64,000 nucleotides of DNA, from positions 62,001-126,000 of the forward strand of contig NZ_BATM01000005.1 of NCBI RefSeq assembly GCF_000467185.1, read 5' to 3'. Numbering within the stretch: position 1 is the first letter of the stretch; each line of letters begins with the position of its first letter. This stretch comes from Vibrio ezurae NBRC 102218. Its GTDB lineage: Bacteria; Pseudomonadota; Gammaproteobacteria; Enterobacterales; Vibrionaceae. The position numbers were made by a program, and so were the translations under genes. The notes below the pieces were generated by a model. That model was given only the letters and a program-made list of their open reading frames with translations, did no database searches and had not been told where the DNA came from. Shown here piece after piece: positions 55,584 through 64,000 of the stretch.

Positions 55584-56435
55584 TTATTCCTTTAGATAAA
55601 TCATCCAGAAATAGATACCCACGAATAAACCGCCACCGATAATATTCCCTATCGTGACTGGAATTAGGTTGTTAATAACAAAATCGGCTACGTTAAGGTC
55701 AGCATAGTTAGCGATATTCGCACCTGTCATTTGCCAGAACTCAGCAGGAGCAAAAGTTTTAATCGCAATCGCCATAGGAACTTGGAACATATTCGCAATA
55801 CTATGCTCAAAACCAGATGCCACAAACATCGCCACCGGAAGAATCAAAATAACCACTTTATCGGTCAATGAACGGGCACTAAATGTCATCCAAATGGCAA
55901 GACATACCAATAAGTTACACATAAGTCCAAGTGCGACTGCTTGCCAAAATGTATGGTGCAATTTGTGTTGTGAGATAGCCATGGCATTCAAACCCATTAA
56001 CCCACCGTCACTCATATATTCTTTAGTGATCATCATAATGATGATAAGCAAAGATGCGCCGACAAAGTTACCTACATAAACCACCGCCCAGTTTTTAAAA
56101 AGGGCGCGCCATGTCACTCGTCCACTGGCTTTCGCCACTAAAGTTAATACGCTACTGGTAAACAGTTCACCACCGGTAATCACTACCAGAATAAGCCCTA
56201 AACTGAAGGCTAAGCCTCCCATAAACTTGGCCATGCCATAAGGCATTTCTGCTGCGCCCGTCGTTACTACGGTATAAAAGACAAAGGCAATACCTATGTG
56301 CATACCTGCGGCAATGGCGAGAAGAAACGATTTTAGTTGGTTTTTATTTACTTTGCTTTCTCCCACTTCTGCAGCACGCTCTGCCATCTGTGGGGGTAAA
56401 AGAGATTCAAACGGTATAGGGTTTTGATCAGCCAT
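55584..56435 (-). CDS. focA: formate/nitrite channel family protein, FocA-like
   Basis: A 283-residue FNT-family pentameric channel protein with six helices and the family hallmarks G-G-E-L-F-T (omega-loop region), K-N-W-A-V-V-Y-V-G-N-F-V-G and S-G-F-E-H-S-I-A-N-M, whose histidine is the central gating His of FocA. Formate is the likely substrate; NirC (nitrite) is the alternative. No pfl gene is adjacent here, so fermentation linkage is not shown by context. Start ATG at 56435. Confidence 0.88.
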   Translation of the reverse strand: MADQNPIPFESLLPPQMAERAAEVGESKVNKNQLKSFLLAIAAGMHIGIAFVFYTVVTTGAAEMPYGMAKFMGGLAFSLGLILVVITGGELFTSSVLTLVAKASGRVTWRALFKNWAVVYVGNFVGASLLIIIMMITKEYMSDGGLMGLNAMAISQHKLHHTFWQAVALGLMCNLLVCLAIWMTFSARSLTDKVVILILPVAMFVASGFEHSIANMFQVPMAIAIKTFAPAEFWQMTGANIANYADLNVADFVINNLIPVTIGNIIGGGLFVGIYFWMIYLKE

Positions 56436-56762
56436 TTTTTGTACTTATTGTTGATTGAATTAAAGTGAACGCAGAATTTACGCTGTATCAAAAATGTTTC
56501 ATAGAGCTAATTTCGCAACCTTAATTTGCTTCTTGTTAACCATAAATACTCAATTCATTGCCAATATAGATACAATAAATAACCCATAGTTAATCAATAA
56601 CTTTCATGAAGTGTTTATTTTCTATGTGGTTACAATAATCATACAAATAGAAGGAGCTGTATTAATCCTCAGAGATCTGTACCTCTCTATATAGGGAAAC
56701 CCCTTTCATATCTGCTGTTTTGCTAGATAATAGAGCCAACTTACCTCACCTCTATAACTAGA
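56436..56762. other. divergent intergenic region between focA and the MATE gene
   Basis: AT-rich, no gene. It should carry promoters for both genes. A half-matching FNR-like sequence at 56451-56464 is too close to the focA start to be convincing. An AAGGAG at about 56651-56656 is followed by no usable start codon. Confidence 0.45.
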
Positions 56763-58127
56763 ATGACCGCCGAAGCAATTAACAATAATGAGTCTGTAAG
56801 CCGAGTTTTTTGGCGATTTGCTATTCCATCTGTCACTGCCATGCTGATCACAGGCTTGTACCAAATAATTGATGGGATCTTTGTCGGTCACTATGTTGGT
56901 TATGCTGGTCTTGCTGGGATCAATATGGCGTGGCCGATCATTGCCACTATTATGGGGCTCGGCATTTTAATTGGTATGGGGGCAGGTAGCCTGATCTCTA
57001 TGTTCCGTGGAGAGAAGCAATACCAAAAAGCAGCCTTAGTATTACAAACAGCCATCAGCCTAACGATTATGTTTTCACTAATCTCTATGCCTATCGTGGC
57101 AATATGGGGCAAAGACCTGTTGATATTGCAAGGAGCAGTAGGTGATTCGCTCATGCATGGCTATGACTACCTAAAGGTCTTCATATTTAGTGCTCCCGCG
57201 GCCATTGCTTCTGCTGTCACACCAATGCTAGTGCGCAATGACAACAGTCCTAAAATAGCCACGGCTTTAACTATCATAGGTGCGCTACTCAATATTGTAT
57301 TGGATTACCTTTATATCGGTGTATTCGAACAAGGCTTGCAAGGTGCTGCCATTGCAACCGCTCTATCGCAGTCAGTGGTTATCTTGTTGGGACTGATTTA
57401 CTTTCTTTCCCAGCACGCCGAGATTCGCCTCACTCGCCTTACATTCGATATCAAAAAGGCAATCCGCATATGTCACTTAGGGGCATCCAGTATGCTGATG
57501 TTCGCCTACTTTTCTTTTGTGGTGGCGTTACATAATCGACTACTCATGGAATATGGCAGTGAAGTACACGTTGGTGCGTTCGCTATCATTGGCTATATCG
57601 CCACTATGTATTATCTGTTTGCGGAAGGGATTGCGTCGGGTATGCAACCGCCAATAAGTTATGACTTTGGAGAGCAGCGCTATCATCGCATCAAAGGCAC
57701 CTTAATCTTGGCGCTGAAAGTGGTGTTAATTTCTGGGGTAGTCACCGTTGTTTTGCTCGCGCTATTTCCTGAATTTTTTATCGGCTGGTTTTCTGATTCA
57801 CCCGATCTTATTACTACCGCAGTCTCTGGTATGAGATTACATTTATGCGCACTCTTTCTCGATGGCGTGTTATTTTTAGCGTCCGTCTATTTTATGGCGG
57901 TAGGAAAAGCGGCTAAGGCCATGTTTGTTTCTATTGGCAATATGATTGTCCAACTGCCTTTTCTATTCTTAGTGCCGCAATGGCTAGGAGTTGATGGGGT
58001 TTGGCTGGCCGTGCCTATGTCAAATGTCGTGCTAACGCTGATTGTCGTTCCTATGATGTGGAAGGACATAGCAATACTCATGAATAAAAAGGTGGTGATT
58101 AATGAGCCTGTTATCGCCAGCTCTTAA
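56763..58127 (+). CDS. MATE family multidrug/metabolite exporter
   Basis: A 454-residue MATE (NorM/DinF/VmrA-like) antiporter with about twelve hydrophobic helices in two homologous halves. The N-terminal F-W-R-F-A-I-P-S, Y-Q-I-I-D-G-I-F-V-G-H-Y and G-M-G-A-G-S-L-I-S-M segments are characteristic. Coupling ion and substrate unknown. The start ATG at 56763 has no strong ribosome site. It is monocistronic, converging on the M14 gene. Confidence 0.9.
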   Translation: MTAEAINNNESVSRVFWRFAIPSVTAMLITGLYQIIDGIFVGHYVGYAGLAGINMAWPIIATIMGLGILIGMGAGSLISMFRGEKQYQKAALVLQTAISLTIMFSLISMPIVAIWGKDLLILQGAVGDSLMHGYDYLKVFIFSAPAAIASAVTPMLVRNDNSPKIATALTIIGALLNIVLDYLYIGVFEQGLQGAAIATALSQSVVILLGLIYFLSQHAEIRLTRLTFDIKKAIRICHLGASSMLMFAYFSFVVALHNRLLMEYGSEVHVGAFAIIGYIATMYYLFAEGIASGMQPPISYDFGEQRYHRIKGTLILALKVVLISGVVTVVLLALFPEFFIGWFSDSPDLITTAVSGMRLHLCALFLDGVLFLASVYFMAVGKAAKAMFVSIGNMIVQLPFLFLVPQWLGVDGVWLAVPMSNVVLTLIVVPMMWKDIAILMNKKVVINEPVIASS

Positions 58128-58182
58128 TCATCACCTTTTAATAAGAGTAACTGGTCGCTATTTATTACTAACCAGTACTGAC

Positions 58183-59100
58183 TTATAAAGCTTTAAGGTA
58201 ATCAAGCATACCCGTAATTGCGGCTACTTGCGCACGGTTACATTGTTGTGGTGTTGCTTTAGCGCTATCGGGATACACTTCTGTCGTTGTGGTATATTTA
58301 GCCTTACTAAAGCCAGCACATAAACCAAGTGCCTGTAATGGATAGTTAATGACACCATGTTGCACCACTGGCGAGCCAATAATAGTGCCATCAGGATCGG
58401 CTGGCGCAATGTGAGTAACCTTTTGTACTGATTCAATAATGGCCGTTTGCATCTGCGCACATGGGTTTTCAGTATCCCCTACCGTATAAAACCCGTCCGG
58501 GATAGTACCTGCTACATATTCTTTCCCATCACGAGCGGCCAAGGCAGGACGAAACTCTTGTTCGTCGCTATCGGTCGTCTCGTGCAGATCGATATGCGCG
58601 AAAATATCCACGGCTAAATCTTGCACAAACTTCATCACTAATGCTGACTCAGGTGCAGGGCTATTTTTGACAAACGAACGGTTCGGGTCGATAGCATCGG
58701 GGTTCCAGCGGTTAATGATCTCATAACCCCATGGAGAGACACATGGCGCAACCAGTAAATTAAAGTGCACTAAATATGCAGGAGCCGTTTCTTTTAAAAA
58801 TAACAGTGCACCTTGCACGCCGCTGGTTTCGTAGCCATGCACCCCACCGGTAATTAGCACGCAAGGCTTGTGTTCATCCCATGATTTAGACTTAAAACCA
58901 AACAATGGATAAGAGCCAGACTCGTACTCAAGTTCACCATATTGAATGCACTCAAAGTCATCACCAATTTGCTCCATTTTCAACACGACTTCTTGCTGAT
59001 AAGAGCGTTGTATGCGGCGACTTTCACGCCATTGTTGCACCTCTTTTGAGGTCCATTTTATTCCTGGGGTACCAATGGGATAAAACTGTGCTTGCTGCAT
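58183..59100 (-). CDS. M14-family zinc carboxypeptidase-like protein
   Basis: A 305-residue cytoplasmic (no signal peptide) protein with the M14 metallocarboxypeptidase/succinylglutamate desuccinylase fold. Zinc ligands are visible as H-G-Y-E (His88, Glu91) and H-I-D-L-H (His173). The catalytic glutamate is probably Glu274 in T-T-T-E-V-Y-P, and a substrate-binding Arg lies in D-P-N-R-S-F (Arg141). It could be an M14 carboxypeptidase or an AstE/aspartoacylase relative; the substrate is unknown. No operon partners. Confidence 0.82.
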   Translation of the reverse strand: MQQAQFYPIGTPGIKWTSKEVQQWRESRRIQRSYQQEVVLKMEQIGDDFECIQYGELEYESGSYPLFGFKSKSWDEHKPCVLITGGVHGYETSGVQGALLFLKETAPAYLVHFNLLVAPCVSPWGYEIINRWNPDAIDPNRSFVKNSPAPESALVMKFVQDLAVDIFAHIDLHETTDSDEQEFRPALAARDGKEYVAGTIPDGFYTVGDTENPCAQMQTAIIESVQKVTHIAPADPDGTIIGSPVVQHGVINYPLQALGLCAGFSKAKYTTTTEVYPDSAKATPQQCNRAQVAAITGMLDYLKAL

Positions 59101-59440
59101 GTGCGCATTCCATAATAAGTGAACATGCGTCTTAGACTACCACACTCGCAAACAGATAATTAACACGCAGCAATAGCTTGCAACCTTTCAATGCAGGCAA
59201 GGCGATGCCAATTTATCGCACTGATACAAAATGTAACAAAATACCGAGACATCCCAAGATAAGCTCAAAAACACCATCATTACTGCGCAGCAATCAATCA
59301 CACTCAATCTTTGCATATTCAGTTTATTTTTGACTAATCAGGCTATTTATTAATCCATTACTGCTGAAAATATCGCAAACTCAGTCGATGTTTTACTGCA
59401 TTCTGTGGGTGGTAACACCCTGAATCGAAGCCATTTTTGA

Positions 59441-59479
59441 GCAAAAGAATTATTTTATTGTTAAAAATAATTCTTTTGC
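59441..59479. repeat. 16-bp inverted repeat upstream of pykF
   Basis: Arms 59441-59456 and 59464-59479 are perfect complements (GCAAAAGAATTATTTT), with a 7-bp centre. It is 240 bp from the pykF -10 box. Either a transcript-end hairpin or a binding site. Confidence 0.6.
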
Positions 59480-59694
59480 GCTAAAACCTTGTTCTAAGAC
59501 AATTCTAAACCGTGAATTTGAACTATTTCGGTGTTAGAATCCGACGCCAGAAAGAAACTTTATTACAAAATTGATATCGTTAGTCACAGAGCTAATGTTG
59601 CTTTATTCGTGATCTAGCGATGAATTTGGTGAAAAATCACGCAAAAACTGTGCTAAAAATGATTGATTTTGTGTGATAAGTCGCCAAGGTTGCC

Positions 59695-59700
59695 TATAAT
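59695..59700 (+). promoter_or_regulatory. pykF -10 box
   Basis: A perfect TATAAT 121 bp upstream of the pykF ATG, with the poor -35 TGTGAT at 17-bp spacing (59672-59677). A start here leaves a leader of about 110 nt. Confidence 0.5.
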
Positions 59701-59820
59701 AACTTCCGAGTCATCTAATAGAAGGACTCCGTAGAATTTTGTAATTTAATTACAAATGAAGTAATATAGCCGCCAGTACCCTATTTAAACTTATGTAATA
59801 CTTACCGGAGAGTATTTTCC

Positions 59821-61233
59821 ATGAAAAAGACCAAAATCGTATGTACGATTGGCCCTAAAACTGAATCTGTAGAGAAGCTGACTGAACTAGTAAATGCAGG
59901 CATGAACGTAATGCGCCTGAACTTCTCTCACGGTAACTTTGAAGAGCACGCTGGCCGTATCACAAACTTCCGTGAAGTTATGTCTAACGTAGGTAAGCAA
60001 CTGGCTATCCTTCTAGACACTAAAGGTCCAGAAATCCGTACAATCAAACTAGAAGACGGCAATGACGTTGATCTAGTAGCTGGTCAAGAATTCACTTTCA
60101 CTACAGACGCATCTGTAGTGGGTAACAAAGACATCGTTGCTGTAACTTACCTTGGTTTCGCAAACGACCTAACTGCTGGTAACACTATCCTAGTAGACGA
60201 CGGTCTAATCGAAATGGAAGTTCTTGCTACTACTGAAACTGAAGTTAAGTGTAAAGTTCTTAACAACGGTGCACTAGGCGAAAACAAAGGTGTTAACCTT
60301 CCTGGCGTTTCTGTTCAACTTCCTGCTCTTTCTGAGAAAGACAAAGCTGACCTTAAATTTGGTTGTGAGCAAGGCGTTGATTTCGTTGCTGCTTCTTTCA
60401 TCCGTAAAGAAGAAGACGTTAAAGAAATCCGTGAGCTTCTAAACGCTAACGGTGGCGAAAACATCCACATCATCTCTAAAATCGAAAACCAAGAAGGTGT
60501 TGATAACTTCGACGCAATTCTTGAAGCTTCTGACGGCATCATGGTTGCTCGTGGCGATCTAGGTGTTGAAATCCCAGCTGAAGAAGTAATCTTCGCTCAG
60601 AAAATGATGATTGAGAAATGTAACCGTGCTCGTAAGATGGTTATCACTTCAACTCAAATGCTTGATTCTATGATTCAAAACCCACGTCCAACTCGCGCAG
60701 AAGCGGGTGACGTTGCAAACGCAATCATGGATGGTACTGATGCTGTAATGCTTTCTGGTGAAACTGCTAAAGGTAAGTACCCAGTTGAAGCTGTTACTAT
60801 CATGGCTCAAATCGCTAACCGTACTGACGGCGCACTTAAAGCTGAACTAGGTTCTCGTCTAGACAGCCCACGTCTACGCATCACTGAAGCAGTATGTAAA
60901 GGCGCAGTAGACACAGCTGAGAAACTAGCAGCTCCTCTAATCATCGTTGCTACTGAAGGCGGCAAGTCTGCACGTTCTGTACGTAAATACTTCCCAACTG
61001 CAAGCATCGTTGCTCTAACTACTAACTCTAAGACTGCTGCACAGCTAGTTCTTACTAAGGGTGTTCGTCCAGTTCTTGTTGATTCTATCAACAGCACTGA
61101 TGAGTTCTACAAAAACGGTAAAGAATACGTTCTTGAAGCTGGTTTTGGTAAGAAAGGCGACATCGTAGTTATGGTTTCTGGCGCTCTAGTGGCTTCAGGT
61201 ACTACTAACACTGCATCTGTACACGTACTGTAA
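59821..61233 (+). CDS. pykF: pyruvate kinase PykF (type I)
   Basis: Converts PEP and ADP to pyruvate and ATP, last step of glycolysis. Exactly 470 residues, the length of E. coli PykF. Signature motifs include the N-terminal T-K-I-V-C-T-I-G-P, the active-site region [17 protein letters not shown] and T-Q-M-L-D-S-M. The gene uses a narrow set of codons typical of highly expressed vibrio genes. GGAG ribosome site and a strong terminator downstream. Confidence 0.98.
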   Translation: MKKTKIVCTIGPKTESVEKLTELVNAGMNVMRLNFSHGNFEEHAGRITNFREVMSNVGKQLAILLDTKGPEIRTIKLEDGNDVDLVAGQEFTFTTDASVVGNKDIVAVTYLGFANDLTAGNTILVDDGLIEMEVLATTETEVKCKVLNNGALGENKGVNLPGVSVQLPALSEKDKADLKFGCEQGVDFVAASFIRKEEDVKEIRELLNANGGENIHIISKIENQEGVDNFDAILEASDGIMVARGDLGVEIPAEEVIFAQKMMIEKCNRARKMVITSTQMLDSMIQNPRPTRAEAGDVANAIMDGTDAVMLSGETAKGKYPVEAVTIMAQIANRTDGALKAELGSRLDSPRLRITEAVCKGAVDTAEKLAAPLIIVATEGGKSARSVRKYFPTASIVALTTNSKTAAQLVLTKGVRPVLVDSINSTDEFYKNGKEYVLEAGFGKKGDIVVMVSGALVASGTTNTASVHVL

Positions 61234-61255
61234 TTTACAGTTACCTAACAGATAC

Positions 61256-61283
61256 AAAAAAGAGAGCCTATGGCTCTCTTTTT
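61256..61283. terminator. bidirectional terminator after pykF
   Basis: A stem of about 12 bp (arms A-run plus GAGAGCC and GGCTCTC plus T-run, loop TAT) with T-runs on both strands. It ends pykF on the plus strand and the small minus-strand gene at 61312. Confidence 0.93.
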
Positions 61284-61311
61284 TTATGTCTTTTATAAAA
61301 GATAAATTTTG

Positions 61312-61443
61312 CTAGAAAGAAAATAGCTCACGACGATGAGTGTTCATTAACAGGACTAACGGAAGGAAATAAACGGCATTAAATACCATTGCCATTCCCA
61401 ATAATCCACCTACAACCAATCTTACAAATGCAGTTCGTAACAT
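61312..61443 (-). CDS. putative 43-residue small membrane protein, unrecognised
   Basis: An ATG at 61443 with a GAGG ribosome site six bases upstream opens a frame of 43 codons ending in TAG at 61312-61314. The product begins M-L-R-T-A-F-V-R, has a hydrophobic stretch at about residues 9-33 (V-V-G-G-L-L-G-M-A-M-V-F then L-P-L-V-L-L-M) and ends with a basic H-R-R-E-L-F-S-F. A single membrane helix flanked by positive charges is likely. It fills the gap between two terminators. I do not recognise the family, and its function is unknown. Confidence 0.6.
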   Translation of the reverse strand: MLRTAFVRLVVGGLLGMAMVFNAVYFLPLVLLMNTHRRELFSF

Positions 61444-61599
61444 ACTGTGCCTCTATATGATCACAAAGTTAGGCAATCCCTATCTGACTCAGCGATAACG
61501 TGTCTAAAAACTCACTGCAACTAGTGTATCGTTCAAAAAAGCACCACGCAATCATATTGCGATCCACATTTACGTTTGCTAAACATTCCAACATAAAAA

Positions 61600-61624
61600 A
61601 GCCACCTCAATAATAGAGATGGCT
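61600..61624 (-). terminator. rho-independent terminator of ilvIH
   Basis: An 8-bp stem with one wobble (61600-61607 with 61617-61624) followed on the minus strand by a T-run (TTTTTTAT). It lies about 80 bp past the ilvH stop. Confidence 0.75.
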
Positions 61625-61702
61625 CAATAAAAACTAGTTAACTTTCAAAAGAGTATGTGCTGTTTGTTCACTGATTCTTTTGAGTCGACGCAGTATTGGT
61701 AA

Positions 61703-62197
61703 CTAAGCTTTCAACGCTCGTTCACCACGGGCTAATCCAACCACACCACTTCTCGCCACTTCAATCACATCGGTGATTTCAGAAATAGCTTTAATAAAAG
61801 CGTCCAGTTTTTCGCTTGTGCCTGCCAGTTGCACCGTATATTGAGAGGCGGTGACATCCACAATCTGGCCGCGGAAAATATCAGCGGTACGCTTTACTTC
61901 AGCGCGAGCAAAACCAGAAGCTTTAAGTTTCACCATCATCAGTTCACGCTCAATGTAGTCAGACTCTGTCACTTCCTGAACTTTAAGTACATCGATCAGT
62001 TTGTGCAGTTGCTTCTGAATTTGCTCCAGTTGCAACTCATCAGTTTCAGTAGTGATGTTCAAACGAGACAAGGTTTCATCATCTGTCGGTGAAACGGTTA
62101 GCGATTCAATGTTGTAACCACGTTGAGAAAATAACCCAACCACACGCGACAATGAGCCAGGTTGGTTTTCCATTAATAGGGAAATAATGTGTCTCAT
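61703..62197 (-). CDS. ilvH: acetolactate synthase III small (regulatory) subunit IlvH
   Basis: A 164-residue regulatory subunit with an N-terminal ACT domain (about 3-76; M-E-N-Q-P-G-S-L-S-R-V-V-G-L-F-S-Q-R-G-Y-N) that binds valine for feedback inhibition, plus the C-terminal ALS_ss domain. It pairs with IlvI, encoded 1 bp upstream in the same operon. Confidence 0.96.
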   Translation of the reverse strand: MRHIISLLMENQPGSLSRVVGLFSQRGYNIESLTVSPTDDETLSRLNITTETDELQLEQIQKQLHKLIDVLKVQEVTESDYIERELMMVKLKASGFARAEVKRTADIFRGQIVDVTASQYTVQLAGTSEKLDAFIKAISEITDVIEVARSGVVGLARGERALKA

Positions 62198-62198
62198 A

Positions 62199-63920
62199 TT
62201 ATGTTCTCTCCGTCTTGCTTAGCCACATACTATCCATGCCTTCACCTTTCACTTGCATTGGATAAACATGCTCTGTTTCATCAACACTAATATCTACAAA
62301 TACCAAACGATCTTTCATATCTAACGCTTTTTGCAGCCCTGATTCCAACTCGTCAGGAGAGGAAATACGCATGCCAACATGCCCGTAAGCTTCTGCAATA
62401 GCGGCAAAGTCTGGTACGGAAGACATGTATGAGTTGGAATGACGTCCCTCATAAATAATATCTTGCCACTGCTTCACCATGCCTAAGAAACGGTTGTTCA
62501 AGTTAATGATTTTTACTGGGATGCCATATTGCAAAGCGGTTGAAAGCTCTTGAATATTCATTTGAATACTGCCATCTCCCGTTACAACCACAACTTCTTC
62601 GTCAGGGTGCGCAAACTTCACTCCCATCCCCGCAGGTAATCCAAAGCCCATCGTTCCAAGGCCACCGGAATTAATCCAACGACGAGACTGCTTAAATGGA
62701 TAGTAGAGCGCCGTGAACATCTGATGCTGCCCAACGTCAGAGGCTACATAAGCATCACCATTGGTTAGCTTGTGCAGGGTCTCAATCACTTGCTGTGGCT
62801 TGATTTTTTCTGCTGACTTAGCGTACGCAAGACAATTACGCTCACGCCATGTTTGAATATCGTTCCACCAAAGCTCTAGTGCTTGTGAATCGTTACCCGT
62901 GTCTTGATTTTCTAGCAGTGACACCATGCACTCCAGCACTTTGTCTGCTGAGCCCACAATGGGCAGATCTGCGCGAACATTTTTTGAGACCGATGAAGGG
63001 TCGATATCAATATGAATAACTTTGGCGTTGGGGCAATATTTCTCTAGGTTATTGGTCGTGCGATCGTCAAATCGAACCCCAACACCGAAAATGAGGTCAG
63101 CATTATGCATCGCCATGTTGGCTTCGTAAGTGCCGTGCATGCCTAACATGCCCAACGAGTTTGCGTGCATTCCCGGAAAAGCACCTAAGCCCATCAATGT
63201 GCTGACTACTGGAAGCTGTAGTGTCTCAGCTAAACTCAGTAAATACTTATCTGATTCGGAAATAACCGCACCACCACCGACATACAATACCGGCTTCTTC
63301 GCTTCAAGAAGCGCTTTTAGAGCCTTCTTAATTTGCCCTTTGTGACCTGTCGTCGTCGGGTTATAAGAGCGCATTTTAATGCTGTCTGGATATTGGTATG
63401 GGAGTTTAATTTGCGGATTCATGATGTCTTTTGGAACATCAATCACAACAGGTCCAGGTCGGCCTGTCGATGCAATGAAAAAGGCTTTCTTGACGGTATC
63501 GGCAATATCTTCAGCGCGTTTAACCAAAAAACTGTGTTTTACAATAGGTCGAGAGACCCCCACAATATCACACTCTTGGAATGCATCATTACCAATCAAG
63601 TTATTTGGCACGTTGCCAGAAATAACGATCATTGGGATAGAATCCATATAAGCAGTTGCGATACCGGTGACGGTATTGGTTGCGCCAGGGCCTGAACACA
63701 CTAGCACCACACCCGGTTTACCCGTTGATCTCGCATAGCCATCAGCCATATGGGTAGCCGCTTGTTCATGACGTACTAAAACATGCTTTATTTTGTCTGT
63801 TTTTGCATGAAGAGCATCATAAATGTCGAGAACTGAGCCTCCAGGATAGCCAAAGATCTGTTCCACTTCTTCTTCGATCAATGACTGGACGATCATTTCT
63901 GCGCCAGATAACATTTCCAT
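62199..63920 (-). CDS. ilvI: acetolactate synthase III large subunit IlvI
   Basis: Thiamine-diphosphate enzyme condensing two pyruvates to acetolactate, or pyruvate with 2-ketobutyrate, at the head of branched-chain amino-acid synthesis. 573 residues with the three usual domains: PYR domain with the catalytic Glu52 in R-H-E-Q-A-A, the central FAD-binding domain, and the PP domain with the ThDP motif G-D-G-S about 25 residues before N-L-N-N. An AAGGAG ribosome site precedes the ATG. The promoter and any leader lie outside the window. Confidence 0.97.
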   Translation of the reverse strand: MEMLSGAEMIVQSLIEEEVEQIFGYPGGSVLDIYDALHAKTDKIKHVLVRHEQAATHMADGYARSTGKPGVVLVCSGPGATNTVTGIATAYMDSIPMIVISGNVPNNLIGNDAFQECDIVGVSRPIVKHSFLVKRAEDIADTVKKAFFIASTGRPGPVVIDVPKDIMNPQIKLPYQYPDSIKMRSYNPTTTGHKGQIKKALKALLEAKKPVLYVGGGAVISESDKYLLSLAETLQLPVVSTLMGLGAFPGMHANSLGMLGMHGTYEANMAMHNADLIFGVGVRFDDRTTNNLEKYCPNAKVIHIDIDPSSVSKNVRADLPIVGSADKVLECMVSLLENQDTGNDSQALELWWNDIQTWRERNCLAYAKSAEKIKPQQVIETLHKLTNGDAYVASDVGQHQMFTALYYPFKQSRRWINSGGLGTMGFGLPAGMGVKFAHPDEEVVVVTGDGSIQMNIQELSTALQYGIPVKIINLNNRFLGMVKQWQDIIYEGRHSNSYMSSVPDFAAIAEAYGHVGMRISSPDELESGLQKALDMKDRLVFVDISVDETEHVYPMQVKGEGMDSMWLSKTERT

Positions 63921-64000
63921 TTCCTATCTCCTTACCATTAGCGAACAGACTTGGGTTATCTATTCGTTGGGGTTTACATAGTTAGGGCTTATTCGTAGCC

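Larger units (their letters stand above)
59101..59820. other. 720-bp region upstream of pykF
   Basis: No convincing gene. It contains a long AT-rich inverted repeat (59441-59479), a half-match to a Cra/FruR box (TGAATCG at about 59431), a strong -10 box at 59695-59700 and the pykF leader. The left part (59101-59400) holds the M14 gene promoter and nothing else I can identify. Confidence 0.5.

Noticed and set aside
56451-56464. FNR-box-like sequence upstream of focA
   Set aside because: Only one half matches well, and it is 16 bp from the start codon, too close for an activator site.
59425-59440. Possible Cra/FruR box upstream of pykF
   Set aside because: Only the TGAATCG half is present and the second half does not match; insufficient to call a site.

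Overview
The window looks like a piece of the main chromosome of a Vibrio or close Vibrionaceae relative. The evidence is gene content and order: a murA-mla-kds-lpt-rpoN-ptsN-rapZ-npr block, an mreBCD-maf-rng-yhdP-nitrilase-tldD block, and between mreB and csrD a complete MSHA (mannose-sensitive haemagglutinin) type IV pilus locus. Most genes are core and vertically inherited; no phage, insertion sequence, CRISPR array, tRNA or rRNA was seen. GC content was judged by eye as moderate, with the mshQ to mshA stretch clearly more AT-rich.

Layout. 1-5770: the last codons of ridA (+), then on the minus strand plsC, murA, ibaG and mlaBCDEF (phospholipid precursor, peptidoglycan precursor, outer-membrane lipid asymmetry). 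5960-13653 (+): yrbG, kdsD, kdsC, lptC, lptA, lptB, rpoN, hpf, ptsN, rapZ, npr, a packed cluster for Kdo synthesis, LPS export, sigma-54 and the nitrogen PTS. 13775-15133 (+): mgtE. 15288-28137: pmbA (-), darP (+), then an operon read from mreB towards tldD (cell shape, Maf, RNase G, YhdP, nitrilase, TldD).

28282-49300 (-): the MSHA locus. Transcription runs csrD (mshH), mshI-J-K-L-M-N-E-G-F (assembly machinery), then mshB, three tandem mshA-like pilin genes, and mshC-D-O-P-Q (minor pilins and the large tip/adhesin candidate MshQ). The three pilin genes have near-identical N-terminal coding segments, related upstream segments and separate terminators, while their C-terminal halves differ. This is the most distinctive feature of the window.

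49915-53128 (+): a glycine betaine/proline-type ABC importer, proX-proW-proV. 53210-55465: a LysR regulator divergent from an MFS exporter, with a clear dyad between them. 55584-59100: focA-type formate channel (-), MATE exporter (+) and an M14 zinc carboxypeptidase-like protein (-). 59821-61233: pykF (+). 61312-61443: an unrecognised 43-residue membrane protein (-) with a good ribosome site. 61703-63920: ilvH and ilvI (-).

Much of the window serves the cell envelope: LPS, phospholipid, peptidoglycan, rod shape and a surface pilus. The assembly ATPase MshE carries a c-di-GMP-binding MshEN domain, and the locus opens with the degenerate GGDEF/EAL protein CsrD, so pilus output is probably tied to c-di-GMP and Csr signalling. 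I found no clearly novel multi-gene system; the tandem pilin array, the dyads in the intergenic regions, the two-module MshQ and the small membrane protein are the items most worth following up.
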